NCBI RefSeq assembly: GCF_001905905.1
Contig: NZ_LIVT01000001.1
Span: 851,952-915,951 of the forward strand
Reading direction: 5' to 3'
Source: Streptomyces sp. CB02366
GTDB taxonomy: Bacteria > Actinomycetota > Actinomycetes > Streptomycetales > Streptomycetaceae
DNA length: 64,000 bases
Position 1 is the first letter of the stretch; every line of letters starts with the position of its first letter. Below are positions 41,289 through 51,105 of the stretch, in pieces. Below the pieces are notes generated by a model. The model saw nothing but the letters and a program-made list of their open reading frames with translations, did not search any database and was not told where the DNA came from. The translations under genes and the position numbers were made by a program.

Positions 41289-41885
41289 ATGACGACGACG
41301 GTGTACGCGCGGGTGGAGAGCCCGCTGGGTGAGTTGCTGCTGGTCGGCGAGGTGCCGGGCGGGACGGGGAAGGCCGCGTCGGCGGTGGGCGGATCCCCTG
41401 CCGGCGGGTCGGCCGCGGGGGTGCGGGTGGCGGACGGGACGGCCGGGGCCGGCCCGGTCCGGCTGCTCTCGTTGTCGGTGCCCGGCCAGAAGGGCGGTGC
41501 GGTCGTCCAGGAAGGCTGGCACCACGCCCCCGAGGCGTTCGCGGAGGTCGTCCGGCAGTTGGAGGCGTACTTCGCGGGGCGCTCCACGCGGTTCGACGTG
41601 CCGTTGGCCGAGGGCGCCGGCACGGAGTTCCAGCGGCGCGTCTGGGCGGCGCTGGAGACGATCCCGTACGGGAGCACGGTGTCGTACGGAGAGGTCGCCG
41701 CGCGGGTCGGGGCCTCGGGCGCGGGGGTCCGGGCGGTGGGGACGGCGATCGGGCGCAATCCGCTGCTGGTCGTGCGGCCGTGCCACCGGGTGATCGGGGC
41801 GGACGGGGCGCTGCGGGGGTACGCGGGCGGCCTGGAGCGCAAGAAGCTGCTGCTGGGGCTCGAAGGCGGGGCGGGCCGACCGTGA
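41289..41885 (+). CDS. ogt: Methylated-DNA-protein-cysteine methyltransferase
   Basis: 198 residues. The acceptor motif PCHRV (Cys165) is intact, with the preceding block IPYGSTVSYGEVA and the helix-turn-helix. Removes O6-alkyl groups from guanine by suicide transfer. A Gly/Ala-rich insertion sits near residues 25-50 of the N-terminal domain. Stop overlaps the alkB-like start (GTGA), giving a direct-reversal repair operon. Confidence 0.93.
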   Translation: MTTTVYARVESPLGELLLVGEVPGGTGKAASAVGGSPAGGSAAGVRVADGTAGAGPVRLLSLSVPGQKGGAVVQEGWHHAPEAFAEVVRQLEAYFAGRSTRFDVPLAEGAGTEFQRRVWAALETIPYGSTVSYGEVAARVGASGAGVRAVGTAIGRNPLLVVRPCHRVIGADGALRGYAGGLERKKLLLGLEGGAGRP

Positions 41886-42700
41886 CGCTCGCGCACCCCC
41901 CGCGTGCCGAGAGCTCCCCCTCGGAGGGCACTGCGTCGAGCGGCCCGTCCGTGGGCGGATCGTCCGTGGGCGGACCGTCCTCCGAAGGCCCGCTCCCCGG
42001 TGGTCCGCCCCCGGCCGCCCCCTTCCCCGTCGCCCCCTCTCTCGACGGGCTGTTCCGGCGGCCTCGGCAGGTGGTCGCGCCGGGGGCCGTGCACGTGCCC
42101 GAGTGGCTGTCGCGGGAGCAGCGCGCGGAGTTGGTGGCGGCGTGCCGTCGGTGGGCGCGGGGGCCGGTCCCGTTGCGGCACACGGTGTTGCCGGGCGGTG
42201 GCGCGATGTCGGTGCGGACGGTGTGCCTGGGGTGGCACTGGCAGCCGTACCGGTACGCGCGTACGGCCGACGATGTGAACGGCGCCCGGGTGGCCCCGTT
42301 CCCGGAGTGGCTGGGCGAGCTGGGGCGGGCGGCGGTGGCGGAGGCGTACGGGGACGAGGACGCGGCGCGGGCGTACGCGCCGGACACCGCGCTGATCAAC
42401 TTCTACGACGACGCGGCGCGGATGGGCATGCATCAGGACAAGGAGGAGCGGTCGGACGCTCCTGTGGTGTCGTTGAGCATCGGGGCGGGGTGTGTGTTCC
42501 GTTTCGGGAACACGGAGGGGCGCGGACGGCCGTACACCGATGTGGAGTTGGCGTCCGGGGACCTGTTCGTCTTCGGCGGGCCGTCGCGGTTCGCGTTCCA
42601 CGGGGTGCCGAAGGTGCACACGGGAACGGCCGACCCGGCGGCGGGGCTGCGGGCCGGCCGGTTGAACCTGACGCTGCGGGAGACCGGGATGGCGGGCTGA
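41882..42700 (+). CDS. alkB: AlkB-type 2-oxoglutarate dioxygenase
   Basis: 272 residues; GTG start inside the ogt stop. Residues 1-55 are Pro/Gly/Ser-rich. The dioxygenase core has the iron ligands HQD (His184, Asp186) and a later His in FAFHGVPK, and the 2-oxoglutarate arginines in RLNLTLRE. LINFYDDAARMGMHQDKEE is diagnostic. Reverses 1-methyladenine and 3-methylcytosine damage. Coupled to ogt. Confidence 0.92.
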   Translation: MTLAHPPRAESSPSEGTASSGPSVGGSSVGGPSSEGPLPGGPPPAAPFPVAPSLDGLFRRPRQVVAPGAVHVPEWLSREQRAELVAACRRWARGPVPLRHTVLPGGGAMSVRTVCLGWHWQPYRYARTADDVNGARVAPFPEWLGELGRAAVAEAYGDEDAARAYAPDTALINFYDDAARMGMHQDKEERSDAPVVSLSIGAGCVFRFGNTEGRGRPYTDVELASGDLFVFGGPSRFAFHGVPKVHTGTADPAAGLRAGRLNLTLRETGMAG

Positions 42701-42751
42701 CGCCGGTGTGCGTTCGACGTCCTCGGAGGCCGGCGGCCGGTCCCCCCGGTC

Positions 42752-42805
42752 TGCGGTGGCCTCCCGGCCTGCGGTGGCCTCCTGGTCAGCGGTGGCCTCC
42801 TGGTC
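42752..42805. repeat. 18-bp tandem repeat x3 at the 3' end of the stress membrane protein gene
   Basis: Copies at 42752-42769, 42770-42787 and 42788-42805, each close to NGCGGTGGCCTCCYGGYC. It lies in the gap between converging alkB and the GlsB-like gene and just reaches the latter's stop codon. Confidence 0.8.
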
Positions 42806-43076
42806 AGCGGCGGTCGCGGGAGTGGCCGAACAGCAGCCGGTAGGCGATCAGCAGGACCAGGGAGCCGGCGATGGCGGCGAGCCAGGTCGCGGTGTCGTAG
42901 AAGTCGTTGCTGATGGGCCGGTCCAGGAACCGGCTGGAGAGCCAGCCGCCGACGAAGGCCCCGGCGATCCCGATGAGAGTGGTGCCGATGATGCCGCCCG
43001 GGTCGCGCCCCGGAAGGAGGATCTTGGCTATGAGCCCGGCGAGCAGGCCGAGAACGATCCAACTGATGATGCCCAT
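42804..43076 (-). CDS. GlsB/YeaQ/YmgE family stress-response membrane protein
   Basis: 90 residues with three hydrophobic segments (~1-18, ~30-46, ~63-82) and the family motif GRDPGGIIGTTLIGIAGAFVGGW. Small inner-membrane protein of the transglycosylase-associated family, often stress-induced. Role unclear. Confidence 0.9.
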   Translation of the reverse strand: MGIISWIVLGLLAGLIAKILLPGRDPGGIIGTTLIGIAGAFVGGWLSSRFLDRPISNDFYDTATWLAAIAGSLVLLIAYRLLFGHSRDRR

Positions 43077-43206
43077 GTCGCTGCACCCACCCTTTGCGTG
43101 TGTCGTGTCGGCGAAGACGCGGTGAGCAGGTGTTCGGTTGCTCGGGGCCTGGCGGGAGCCGGTGGCCGGGGGCCGCTCGGACGGGCCCTGGTGAGCTCGT
43201 CCAGGG

Positions 43207-43599
43207 TCAGCGGGTGGCGAAGGGCTGGTCGGTGGGGACGATCTCCTTGCCGAAGGGCATGAGGGAGACGGGGATCAGCTTGAAGTTGGCGATGCCCAGG
43301 GGGATGCCGATGATCGTGATGCAGAGCGCGATGCCGGTGGTGATGTGGCCGAGGGCGAGCCACCAGCCGGCGAGGACCAGCCAGAGGACGTTGCCCACGC
43401 AGGAGGGCGAGCCTGCGTCGCGGCGGTCGACGACGGTGTGGCCGAACGGCCAGAGGGCGTAGACGCCGATCCTGAAGGCGGCGAGCCCGAAGGGTATACC
43501 GATGACGGTGATGCAGAGCAGAACGCCCGCGAGCAGGTAGCCGAGGAACATCCAGAATCCGCAGAGGATCAGCCAGATGATGTTCAGGATGGTTTTCAT
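43207..43599 (-). CDS. YccF-domain membrane protein
   Basis: 130 residues containing two copies of the YccF domain, each with a hydrophobic pair of the form [14 protein letters not shown] and [14 protein letters not shown]. Inner-membrane protein of unknown function. The start overlaps the htpX stop by 4 bp, so the two are cotranscribed and probably work in membrane quality control. Confidence 0.9.
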   Translation of the reverse strand: MKTILNIIWLILCGFWMFLGYLLAGVLLCITVIGIPFGLAAFRIGVYALWPFGHTVVDRRDAGSPSCVGNVLWLVLAGWWLALGHITTGIALCITIIGIPLGIANFKLIPVSLMPFGKEIVPTDQPFATR

Positions 43600-44459
43600 G
43601 GGCGGTGACCTGCCATCTGTTCTAGTCGGGCGATGCGCTCCGCCATCGGCGGATGGGTGGAGAACATCTTCGCCATGCCCTGCCCGGGACGGAAAGGGTT
43701 CGCGATCATCATGTGGCTCGCGGTCTCGATCTTCGGCTCCGGGGGGAGCGGGAGCTGTTTCGTCCCGGCGTCGAGCTTGCGCAGGGCGTCGGCGAGGGCC
43801 AGCGGGTCGCCGGTGAGCTGGGCCCCGGAGGCGTCGGCCTCGTACTCGCGGGAGCGGCTGACGGCGAGCTGGATGATCGAGGCGGCGAGCGGTCCCAGGA
43901 TCATGATCAGGAGCATGCCGAGGAGGCCGGGCCCCTCGTCGTCGTTGGAGCGGCCCACCGGGATCAGCCAGGCGAAGTTGACCAGGAACATCACCACGGA
44001 GGCCAGGGCTCCGGCGACGGACGAGATGAGGATGTCCCGGTTGTAGACGTGGCTCAGCTCGTGGCCGAGGACGCCGCGCAGCTCCCGTTCGTCGAGGATC
44101 TGGAGGATGCCCTCGGTGCAGCAGACCGCGGCGTTGCGCGGGTTGCGGCCGGTGGCGAAGGCGTTGGGCGCCTGCGTCGGGGAGATGTAGAGGCGTGGCA
44201 TGGGCTGGCGGGCCGCCGTGGAGAGCTCGCGGACGATCCGGTAGAGCTGCGGCGCCTCGAACTCGCTGACGGGGCGGGCGCGCATGGCCCGCAGGGCGAG
44301 CTTGTCGCTGTTCCAGTAGGCGTACGCGTTGGTGCCGACGGCTACCAGGAGCGCGACGACGAGTCCCGTACGGCCGAAGAAACTGCCGATGACGATGATG
44401 AGTGCGGACAGTCCCCCGAGGAGTACGGCGGTCTTCAGCCCGTTGTGCCGGCGGTGCAC
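43596..44459 (-). CDS. htpX: HtpX-type membrane metalloprotease
   Basis: 287 residues; GTG 44459 after GGAGGG gives (M)[13 protein letters not shown]. Two N-terminal transmembrane helices, HELSH zinc motif, a second hydrophobic pair, and [10 protein letters not shown] with the third ligand. Degrades misfolded membrane proteins with FtsH-type partners. First gene of a pair with the YccF protein. Confidence 0.95.
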   Translation of the reverse strand: MHRRHNGLKTAVLLGGLSALIIVIGSFFGRTGLVVALLVAVGTNAYAYWNSDKLALRAMRARPVSEFEAPQLYRIVRELSTAARQPMPRLYISPTQAPNAFATGRNPRNAAVCCTEGILQILDERELRGVLGHELSHVYNRDILISSVAGALASVVMFLVNFAWLIPVGRSNDDEGPGLLGMLLIMILGPLAASIIQLAVSRSREYEADASGAQLTGDPLALADALRKLDAGTKQLPLPPEPKIETASHMMIANPFRPGQGMAKMFSTHPPMAERIARLEQMAGHRP

Positions 44460-44506
44460 GGTACGCCCTCCAAGTGGTGCAGCAGGGGAACCCTTTGCGT
44501 GGTGGT

Positions 44507-44526
44507 GCTCCACTCACCAGTGGAGC
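44507..44526 (-). promoter_or_regulatory. Palindrome upstream of htpX
   Basis: GCTCCACT-N4-AGTGGAGC, perfect 8-bp arms, about 50 bp before htpX. A possible -35 TTGACC lies at 44537-44542. Candidate operator for a stress regulator. Nothing else is seen in 44460-44732. Confidence 0.45.
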
Positions 44527-44732
44527 CTCCTGTACTGGTCAACGCCAGGCGGGAGGAGCTAGTTCCCTTGTGCGGGCGGCCGGAGGGCGGGGGCCGTGCC
44601 GTGTGTTCGCGCCGGTCGGGCCCCCGGCCCCGTACGGAGGGGCGCTGGGCCGTACGGGTGGCGGTGCGGGGGCGCCTCGGGAGCGGGGCGTTCCGGGCGG
44701 CGGGCGGCGCGAGGGGGGGCGCCGCCGTGCGG

Positions 44733-45191
44733 TCAGTGCTGCTGGGCGGGGAGCTTGGCGAGGGCGAGCGCCTCGGGGTCGGGCTCGACCTCGCTGGTGC
44801 AGTGTCCGCAGCGGGAGGCGACGGCGGGGATCTCGCCGAAGCAGCGCGGGCAGTCGCGGAGGGCGGCCTTGATGTCGGGGGCCTCTTCCTTGGCGAAGCG
44901 GTTCTGCACCTTGGCCATGGGGACCACGACGCAGAAGTAGAGGACCGCCGCGGTGATCAGGAAGGCGATGGCGGCGCTGACGAAGAGGCCGAAGGGGAAC
45001 TTGACGCCGTCGACCGTGAACGTGGCCTTGCTGAAGTCTCCGGTGCCGCGGGTGGCGAGACCGATCAGCGGGGTGATGAAGGCGTTGCTGAACCCCGTGA
45101 CGACCGCGGTGAAGGCGGCCCCGATGGCGAGACCGATCGCCATCGAGATGACGTTCCCGCGCAGGATGAAGTCCTTGAACCCGTTCAGCAC
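44733..45191 (-). CDS. mscL: Large-conductance mechanosensitive channel with zinc-ribbon tail
   Basis: 152 residues; GTG 45191 after AGAGGAG gives (M)LNGFKDFILRGNVISMAIG. TM1 (AIGLAIGAAFTAVVTGF) and TM2 (FLITAAVLYFCVVVPM) follow the MscL plan. The cytoplasmic C-terminus ends with CPRC-x12-CGHC, a predicted zinc ribbon not present in E. coli MscL. Opens under membrane tension to release solutes after osmotic downshock. Confidence 0.92.
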   Translation of the reverse strand: MLNGFKDFILRGNVISMAIGLAIGAAFTAVVTGFSNAFITPLIGLATRGTGDFSKATFTVDGVKFPFGLFVSAAIAFLITAAVLYFCVVVPMAKVQNRFAKEEAPDIKAALRDCPRCFGEIPAVASRCGHCTSEVEPDPEALALAKLPAQQH

Positions 45192-45306
45192 AGCTCTCTC
45201 TCCTCTTGTCCCCGACGTGTCCACGTCGGATACGTGACGTATGCAGCCAAGACCATGCCCTGTGGCGAGGGGGCCGGGCAAACCGGTCCTGCGGGGGCGG
45301 GAGGGC

Positions 45307-46971
45307 TCAGAAGAGGCTGACGGCGGCGAAGCGCAGGACCGTCTGCGGGGCGCCGGAGAGCAGGATGCCGGCGGCGCTGGTGAGGACGATCGCGGTGGTG
45401 AGAGGGGTGGGGGCGCGGAATCGGCGCGGTCGGGCGGCGGCCGGTTCCCCGGTGTCCGCCACGGCCGTTCCCGGGGCTCCGCCCGGGGTCCGGAAGAGGC
45501 TCGCGGTCCACTGAAGGTAGTAATACAGAGCGATCACCACGTTGACGGCCATGATGACGGCGAGCCAGCCGAGGCCCGCGTCGACCGCCGCCGAGAAGAC
45601 GGTCGCCTTCGCGAAGAGCCCGATGACGCCGGGCGGCAGTCCGGCCAGGCAGAGCAGGAAGAACCCGAGCGCCAGGGCGGCCAGGGGGCGGGTGGCGTAC
45701 AGGCCCCGGTAGTCGGAGAGCCGGTTGCCGGGGTGGGTGCGGGAGACGAGGGCGGCCACCGCGAACGCGCCCAGGTTCACGACGGCGTACATGAGGGCGT
45801 ACGCCACGGTGGAGCCGATCTGCTCGTCGCTGGAGTACGCGGCGGCGGCGATCGGGACGAGGAGGTAGCCGGCCTGGGCGACGGAGGACCAGGCGAGGAG
45901 GCACACGGCGCTGCGGGCGCGGTCGGCGCCCTGGCGGACGGCCGCGACGTTGCCGACGGTCATGGTCAGCGCGGCGAGGACGGCGAGGGCGGGCCCCCAG
46001 ACGTCGGCGTAGGAGGGGAACGCGACGACGGTCACCAGGATGAGGCCCGAGAACCCGACGGCCTTCCCGACGACGGAGAGGTAGGCGGCGATCGGGAGGG
46101 GCGCGCCGACGTAGGTGTCGGGTACCCAGAAGTGGAAGGGCGCGGCGGCCGTCTTGAAGGCGAAGCCGACGAGGGTGAGGGCCACCCCGGTCTTGGCGAG
46201 GGTGTCGAGCACCGGGGCGACGTCGTCGAGGCGGGCGGCGAGCTCGGTGAGGTGCAGGGTTCCGGTGGAGGCGTACACGAAGCTGACGCCGAGCAGCATG
46301 ACGGCGGTCGCGACGACGGAGGAGAGGAAGAACTTCAGCGCGGCCTCGGAGGAGCGCCGGTCGCCGCGTTTGATGCCGACGAGGGCGAACGCGGGCAGGG
46401 AGGCGACTTCCAGGGCGACGACGAGCGTGGCGAGGTCGCGGGCGGCGGGCAGCAGGGCCGCTCCGGAGGCGGAGGCCAGGAGCAGGAACCAGTACTCCCC
46501 CGCCGGCAGCTTGCGGGTGTCGTCGAGCGAGAGCAGGACGGTCAGGAACGCGCCGCCGAGGACGAGGGCCTGGATGACGACGGTGAAGTGGTCGACGGTG
46601 TAGCTGCACGCCTGGGCGCCGGTGGTGACGCAGAAGGTGGACCGGTCACCGGTGCGCAGGGGGATCAGGAGGGCCAGGGCGGCGGCGAGGGCGGCGAGGG
46701 CCCCGTGGCCGAGGAGCCGTTTGCGGGGGGCCGGCAGGAACAGGTCGGCGACGAGGACGGCCAGGGCGGCCAGGGCGACGAGGGCGGGCGGCGCGATGGC
46801 GAGCCAGTCGATGGACTGGACGAGGCTGGGGGCGTCGGCCGCGGCGAGGTTTCCGGCGGTGGCGCCGGTGCCGGGCACGGCCGGGAGCTGCGCGGTGAGG
46901 GCGCCGGGGGCGCTCGGGATGGGGGGCTGGGCGATGAGGGTGGCGGCGGTGGAGCCGGGGTCCGCGGTCAC
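45307..46971 (-). CDS. nuoN: Complex I-like subunit NuoN
   Basis: 554 residues; GTG at 46971 overlaps the nuoM stop. Many transmembrane helices of the proton-pumping antiporter-like fold, with conserved charged residues in GIKRGDRRSSEAALKFFL and FKTAAAPFHFWVPDTY. A Pro/Ala/Thr-rich N-terminal extension precedes the first helix. Last gene of the ten-gene nuo operon; mscL lies 115 bp downstream. Confidence 0.95.
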   Translation of the reverse strand: MTADPGSTAATLIAQPPIPSAPGALTAQLPAVPGTGATAGNLAAADAPSLVQSIDWLAIAPPALVALAALAVLVADLFLPAPRKRLLGHGALAALAAALALLIPLRTGDRSTFCVTTGAQACSYTVDHFTVVIQALVLGGAFLTVLLSLDDTRKLPAGEYWFLLLASASGAALLPAARDLATLVVALEVASLPAFALVGIKRGDRRSSEAALKFFLSSVVATAVMLLGVSFVYASTGTLHLTELAARLDDVAPVLDTLAKTGVALTLVGFAFKTAAAPFHFWVPDTYVGAPLPIAAYLSVVGKAVGFSGLILVTVVAFPSYADVWGPALAVLAALTMTVGNVAAVRQGADRARSAVCLLAWSSVAQAGYLLVPIAAAAYSSDEQIGSTVAYALMYAVVNLGAFAVAALVSRTHPGNRLSDYRGLYATRPLAALALGFFLLCLAGLPPGVIGLFAKATVFSAAVDAGLGWLAVIMAVNVVIALYYYLQWTASLFRTPGGAPGTAVADTGEPAAARPRRFRAPTPLTTAIVLTSAAGILLSGAPQTVLRFAAVSLF

Positions 46972-48665
46972 GACTTGCCTCCCGAGAGGAGCTGCTGTAC
47001 GGCCGGGTCGGTGAGGCCGAGGAGGACCGCGGGCCAGAGTCCGGCGAGGACGGTGAGCGCCACGAGCGGGGTCCAGGCGGCGGCTTCGTACGGCTGGATG
47101 TCGGCGAGCCGGCGGGTGGTGGCAGGAGCCGGCGGGGCTGGTGAAGCGGTGGAGGCCCGGGACGTGTCCGGGGCGGCCGGGGCGGGTGGGGCGCCCGGCG
47201 TGGCCGGGGACCGCCCCTCGGGGACCGGCCGGGGCGGGGGCGCGTACTCGCCCATGCAGACGCGACGGACGACGATGAGCATGTACGCGGCAGTGAGCAG
47301 GGTGCCGAACGCGCCGATGGCCATGAAGGTGCGGAACGCGGGGCGGCTGAGCCCGTCCGCCGGGGCGTACGCGCCGAACAGGGTGAGCATCTCGCCCCAG
47401 AAGCCTGCCAGGCCGGGCAGGCCGAGCGAGGCGATGGCGGCGAAGGCGAGCAGCGCGCCGAGACGGGGTGCGCGGCCGTAGAGGGCGGCTCCGGTCGCTC
47501 CGGCGAGCGTGTCGAGGTCGGCGGTGCCGTAGCGGTCCTTGACCGCGCCGACCAGGAAGAACAGCAGGCCGGTGATGAGGCCGTGGGCGATGTTGGCGAA
47601 GAGCGCTCCGTTGACTCCGGTGGGGGTCATGGTGGCGATGCCGAGCAGGACGAAGCCCATGTGGCCGACGGACGAGTAGGCGATGAGCCGTTTGAGGTCG
47701 CCCCGGGCGCCGGTACGGGCCAGGGCCAGGCAGGCGAGGGAGCCGTAGACGATGCCGACGACGGCGAACGCGGCGAGGTAGGGCGCGAAGGTCCGCATGC
47801 CGTCCGGTGCGACGGGGAGAAGGATCCGGACGAACCCGTACGTTCCCATCTTCAGCAGGACGCCGGCCAGGAGCACCGAACCGACCGTGGGAGCGGCGGT
47901 GTGGGCGTCGGGCAGCCAGCTGTGCAGCGGCCACATCGGGGTCTTCACGGCGAGGCCGAGACCGATCGCCAGTACGGCGGTGACCTGCACGGACGTGGTG
48001 AGGCCACGGCCGTTGTCGGTGGCGAGTGCCACCATGTCGAAGGTGCCGCTCTTCAGTCCGATGAGGAGGAGGCCCAGCAGCATGACGACCGAGCCGAGCA
48101 GCGTGTAGAGGATGAACTTCCAGGCGGCCGCCTGCCGCCGGTCGCCGCCCCAGCGGGCGATGAGGAAGTACATCGGGATGAGGACCATCTCGAAGGCGAG
48201 GAAGAAGAGCAGCAGGTCGAGGACGGCGAAGGTGGCGAGGGTGCCGGACTCCAGGACGAGGACGAGGGCGACGAACCCCTTCGGGGAGGGGCCCGCGGGC
48301 AGCTTGAAGTAGCTGTACAGCGCGCAGAGGAAGGTCAGCAGCGCGGTCAGGACGAGGAGGGGGAGCGAGATGCCGTCGACACCGAGGTGGATGCGGACGT
48401 CGAGCGCCGGGATCCAGCTGATGTCGGTGGTCGCCTGCATCGTGGCGGGCCGGTCGTGGTCGAAGCAGGCGGCCAGGACGATCGCTGCGACGAGGACGGC
48501 CCCGGTGACGGTCACGCCGTGGCGGAGCACGGCCTGGTCGGGGTTCTTGCCCTTGAGGCCGGGCGGGGCGGGGAGCAGGGCCGCGGCGGCGCCGAGGAGC
48601 GGGGCGACCACGATGAACGCCAGAAGGAACTGCATCACGGACGGGCTGATATCGATCACGGTCAC
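46968..48665 (-). CDS. nuoM: Complex I-like subunit NuoM
   Basis: 565 residues; GTG 48665 overlaps the nuoL stop. Antiporter-like membrane subunit with the pump motifs LFFLAFEMVLIPMYFLI (Glu) and VKTPMWPLHSWLPDAHT (Lys). A Pro/Ala/Thr-rich loop (PEGRSPATPGAPPAPAAP) occurs near residue 480. Part of the proton-translocating arm. Confidence 0.95.
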   Translation of the reverse strand: MTVIDISPSVMQFLLAFIVVAPLLGAAAALLPAPPGLKGKNPDQAVLRHGVTVTGAVLVAAIVLAACFDHDRPATMQATTDISWIPALDVRIHLGVDGISLPLLVLTALLTFLCALYSYFKLPAGPSPKGFVALVLVLESGTLATFAVLDLLLFFLAFEMVLIPMYFLIARWGGDRRQAAAWKFILYTLLGSVVMLLGLLLIGLKSGTFDMVALATDNGRGLTTSVQVTAVLAIGLGLAVKTPMWPLHSWLPDAHTAAPTVGSVLLAGVLLKMGTYGFVRILLPVAPDGMRTFAPYLAAFAVVGIVYGSLACLALARTGARGDLKRLIAYSSVGHMGFVLLGIATMTPTGVNGALFANIAHGLITGLLFFLVGAVKDRYGTADLDTLAGATGAALYGRAPRLGALLAFAAIASLGLPGLAGFWGEMLTLFGAYAPADGLSRPAFRTFMAIGAFGTLLTAAYMLIVVRRVCMGEYAPPPRPVPEGRSPATPGAPPAPAAPDTSRASTASPAPPAPATTRRLADIQPYEAAAWTPLVALTVLAGLWPAVLLGLTDPAVQQLLSGGKS

Positions 48666-50662
48666 GACCCCGCGTTGACGTTGGCGAAGACGACGGCGGC
48701 GATCGTCAGGACGAGGGATCCGGCGAGCAGGGCGCTGACGTAGGTCTGCACGTTGCCGGTCTGGGCGCGGCGGACGGCGGCTCCCAGAAGGCGGGTGGCG
48801 GCGCCCGTGCCGTTGACGTAGGTGTCGACGACCGCGCGGTCCAGGAAGCGGACGAGTCGGGCGGCCCCCTGGACGGGCCGGACGAACAGCGCGGTGAAGA
48901 GCGCGTCGAGGTGGAATCCGGTGGCGGCGTGGCGGTGGAGGGGCCCGAGGAGGAGCCTGCCGGGGTCGGCCGGGTCGGGGGCGGCCCCGATGGTGCCGTA
49001 GACCGCGGTGTGGGACGTCATCGCCTCGGCTTCCACCAGGGCGGGTTCCGCGCCGGGGTGGGCGGCCACGGCGCCGAGGGGGGTGCGGGCGGCGAGGGCG
49101 GTGGTGTGCCGCCAGGCGCCGTAGGTGACGAGGCCGCCGACGAGCGTGACGCCGGTGGACAGGACGGCGGTGGTGAGGGACGGGGTGAGGCCGTGGCCGT
49201 CGAACCAGTCGTCGAGCAGGCCGGCGGTGAGGCCGAATCCGATGGTGGGGACGGCCAGGATCCATAGGACGGAGGTCATGGCGAGGGGTTGCTTGCCGTG
49301 GTCGGGGGCGTCGGCCCCGCGGCCTCGGAAGGCGAGGAGCCAGAGGCGTACGGCGTAGGCGGCGGTCAGGGCGGCGGCGAGGAGCCCGGCGACCAGGATC
49401 GTCCAGCCCGCGGCGGCCGGGGCGACGGTCCGGTCCCCCAGCGCGGTGTGCTCGGCGGCGACGAGGACGGCTTCCTTGGAGAAGAAGCCGGCGAACGGCG
49501 GGATGGCCGCCAGCGCGAGGAGCGCGACGGTCATCGTCCAGTAGGCGTCCGGGATGCGGCGGGCGAGACCGCCCGTCCGCGACAGGGCGGCCAGGGAGTT
49601 GGTGCCCGCGGCGTGGATGACGACGCCCGCGGCGAGGAAGAGGACCGCTTTGAACGCACCGTGCGAGATCAGGTGGAAGACGGCCGCGCCCCGGTCGCCG
49701 ACCGCGAGGGCGCCCGCCATGTAGCCGAGCTGGCCGATGGTCGAGTAGGCGAGGACGCGTTTGATGTCGTCCTGGGCGAGGGCGGCCAGCCCGGACCCGA
49801 CCATCGTGAGGGCGGCCATCACGGCGAGGACGACGAGGGCCGCCCCGGAGGCCGCGAAGACGGGCAGCAGGCGGGCCGTGAAGTAGATGCCGGCGGCGAC
49901 CATCGTCGCCGCGTGGATGAGGGCGGAGACGGGGGTGGGGCCGGCCATCGCGTCGGGCAGCCAGATGTGCAGGGGGAACTGGGCCGATTTGCCCGCGACG
50001 CCCGCGAGGAGCAGCAGGGCGATGAGGGTGGGGTGGTCGAGTCCGCCGTTGCCGACCGCCGCGAGGATCTTGGTGATGCGGAAGCTGCCGGTGTCGGCGG
50101 CGAGGGCGAACAGGCCGATCAGGAAGGGGACGTCGCCGAGCTTGGTGACCAGGAACGCCTTGAGGGAGGCGGCGCGCGCCTCGGGCGTCTCCCAGTAGTG
50201 GCCGACGAGGAAGTACGAGCAGATGCCCATGACTTCCCACCCGACCAGGAGCACCATCAGGTCGCCGGAGTAGACGACCAGGAGCATCGCGGCGGTGAAG
50301 AGGGAGACGAGGGCCGCGTAGGAGGGGTAGCGGGCGTCGTCGCGGAGGTAGGCCGTGGAGTAGAGCTGGACGCAGGTGGCGACGGCGGTGACGAGGACGG
50401 CGACCAGGACGGCGAAGCCGTCGAGGTGCAGTGCCAGGTCGATCGGGACCGATCCGGTGGGCGTGAGCTGGGTCGCGGCGTCCACGGCCCGGCCGCCGCC
50501 CTGGCGGACCGCGACGAGCACCGCGAGTACGGCGGCGGTGAGGGTCGGAAGGATCGCCAGCGGGCGGACGAAGCCGGGGGCGGTGCGGCCGAGGGCGAGC
50601 CCGGCGAGTGCGCCGAGGAACGGGAGGAGGGGGACGAGGGCGGCGAGGGTCGTGGTGGTCAC
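48662..50662 (-). CDS. nuoL: Complex I-like subunit NuoL
   Basis: 666 residues; GTG 50662 overlaps the nuoK stop. Contains [35 protein letters not shown] and [17 protein letters not shown], the diagnostic blocks of the distal pump subunit, plus a long lateral C-terminal helix region. Overlapping starts imply equimolar synthesis with its neighbours. Confidence 0.96.
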   Translation of the reverse strand: MTTTTLAALVPLLPFLGALAGLALGRTAPGFVRPLAILPTLTAAVLAVLVAVRQGGGRAVDAATQLTPTGSVPIDLALHLDGFAVLVAVLVTAVATCVQLYSTAYLRDDARYPSYAALVSLFTAAMLLVVYSGDLMVLLVGWEVMGICSYFLVGHYWETPEARAASLKAFLVTKLGDVPFLIGLFALAADTGSFRITKILAAVGNGGLDHPTLIALLLLAGVAGKSAQFPLHIWLPDAMAGPTPVSALIHAATMVAAGIYFTARLLPVFAASGAALVVLAVMAALTMVGSGLAALAQDDIKRVLAYSTIGQLGYMAGALAVGDRGAAVFHLISHGAFKAVLFLAAGVVIHAAGTNSLAALSRTGGLARRIPDAYWTMTVALLALAAIPPFAGFFSKEAVLVAAEHTALGDRTVAPAAAGWTILVAGLLAAALTAAYAVRLWLLAFRGRGADAPDHGKQPLAMTSVLWILAVPTIGFGLTAGLLDDWFDGHGLTPSLTTAVLSTGVTLVGGLVTYGAWRHTTALAARTPLGAVAAHPGAEPALVEAEAMTSHTAVYGTIGAAPDPADPGRLLLGPLHRHAATGFHLDALFTALFVRPVQGAARLVRFLDRAVVDTYVNGTGAATRLLGAAVRRAQTGNVQTYVSALLAGSLVLTIAAVVFANVNAGS

Positions 50663-51105
50663 GCGGTGGCCCCTGCCTTCTTCGTCGTGCCGGTGTTCCC
50701 GCCCGCCCGGCCGGAGGGCGTCGCGGGGGTGTCCGTACCGCTGCCGCCGTTCCCGGCGTCGTCGGTCCCGGTGGTCTCGGGGAGCGTTTCGGCCTCGTCG
50801 GTCTCGGCGGTGTCGCGGAGCCGGTCGATGTCGGAGGTGCCCCGGTTGCGGTGGACGGCCAGGACGATCGCGAGGCCGATGCCGATCTCGGCGGCGGCGA
50901 TGGCAATGGTGAAGAGGGTGAGGGCCTGACCGGAGTGGAGGGTGTCGCGCAGCCAGACGTCGAAGGCGACGAGGTTGAGGTTGACGGCGTTGAGCATCAG
51001 CTCGACGGACATCAGGACCAGGATCGCGTTGCGGCGGGCGAGCACGCCGTAGAGGCCGACGCAGAAGAGGAGGGCGGCGAGGACGGCGGGATAGGCGAGG
51101 TGCAT
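50659..51105 (-). CDS. nuoK: Complex I-like subunit NuoK with extended tail
   Basis: 148 residues, versus about 100 in the usual family. The first ~95 residues hold three transmembrane helices and the conserved [11 protein letters not shown] (membrane Glu). The last ~50 are a Thr/Glu/Gly-rich low-complexity extension ([17 protein letters not shown]). One-base overlap with the nuoJ stop. Confidence 0.94.
   Translation of the reverse strand: MHLAYPAVLAALLFCVGLYGVLARRNAILVLMSVELMLNAVNLNLVAFDVWLRDTLHSGQALTLFTIAIAAAEIGIGLAIVLAVHRNRGTSDIDRLRDTAETDEAETLPETTGTDDAGNGGSGTDTPATPSGRAGGNTGTTKKAGATA

Noticed and set aside
46968..50906. A 1312-codon minus-strand frame
   Set aside because: Only the C-terminal part from 48665 is NuoM. 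The upstream part is an out-of-frame reading of nuoL, rich in Arg/Pro.
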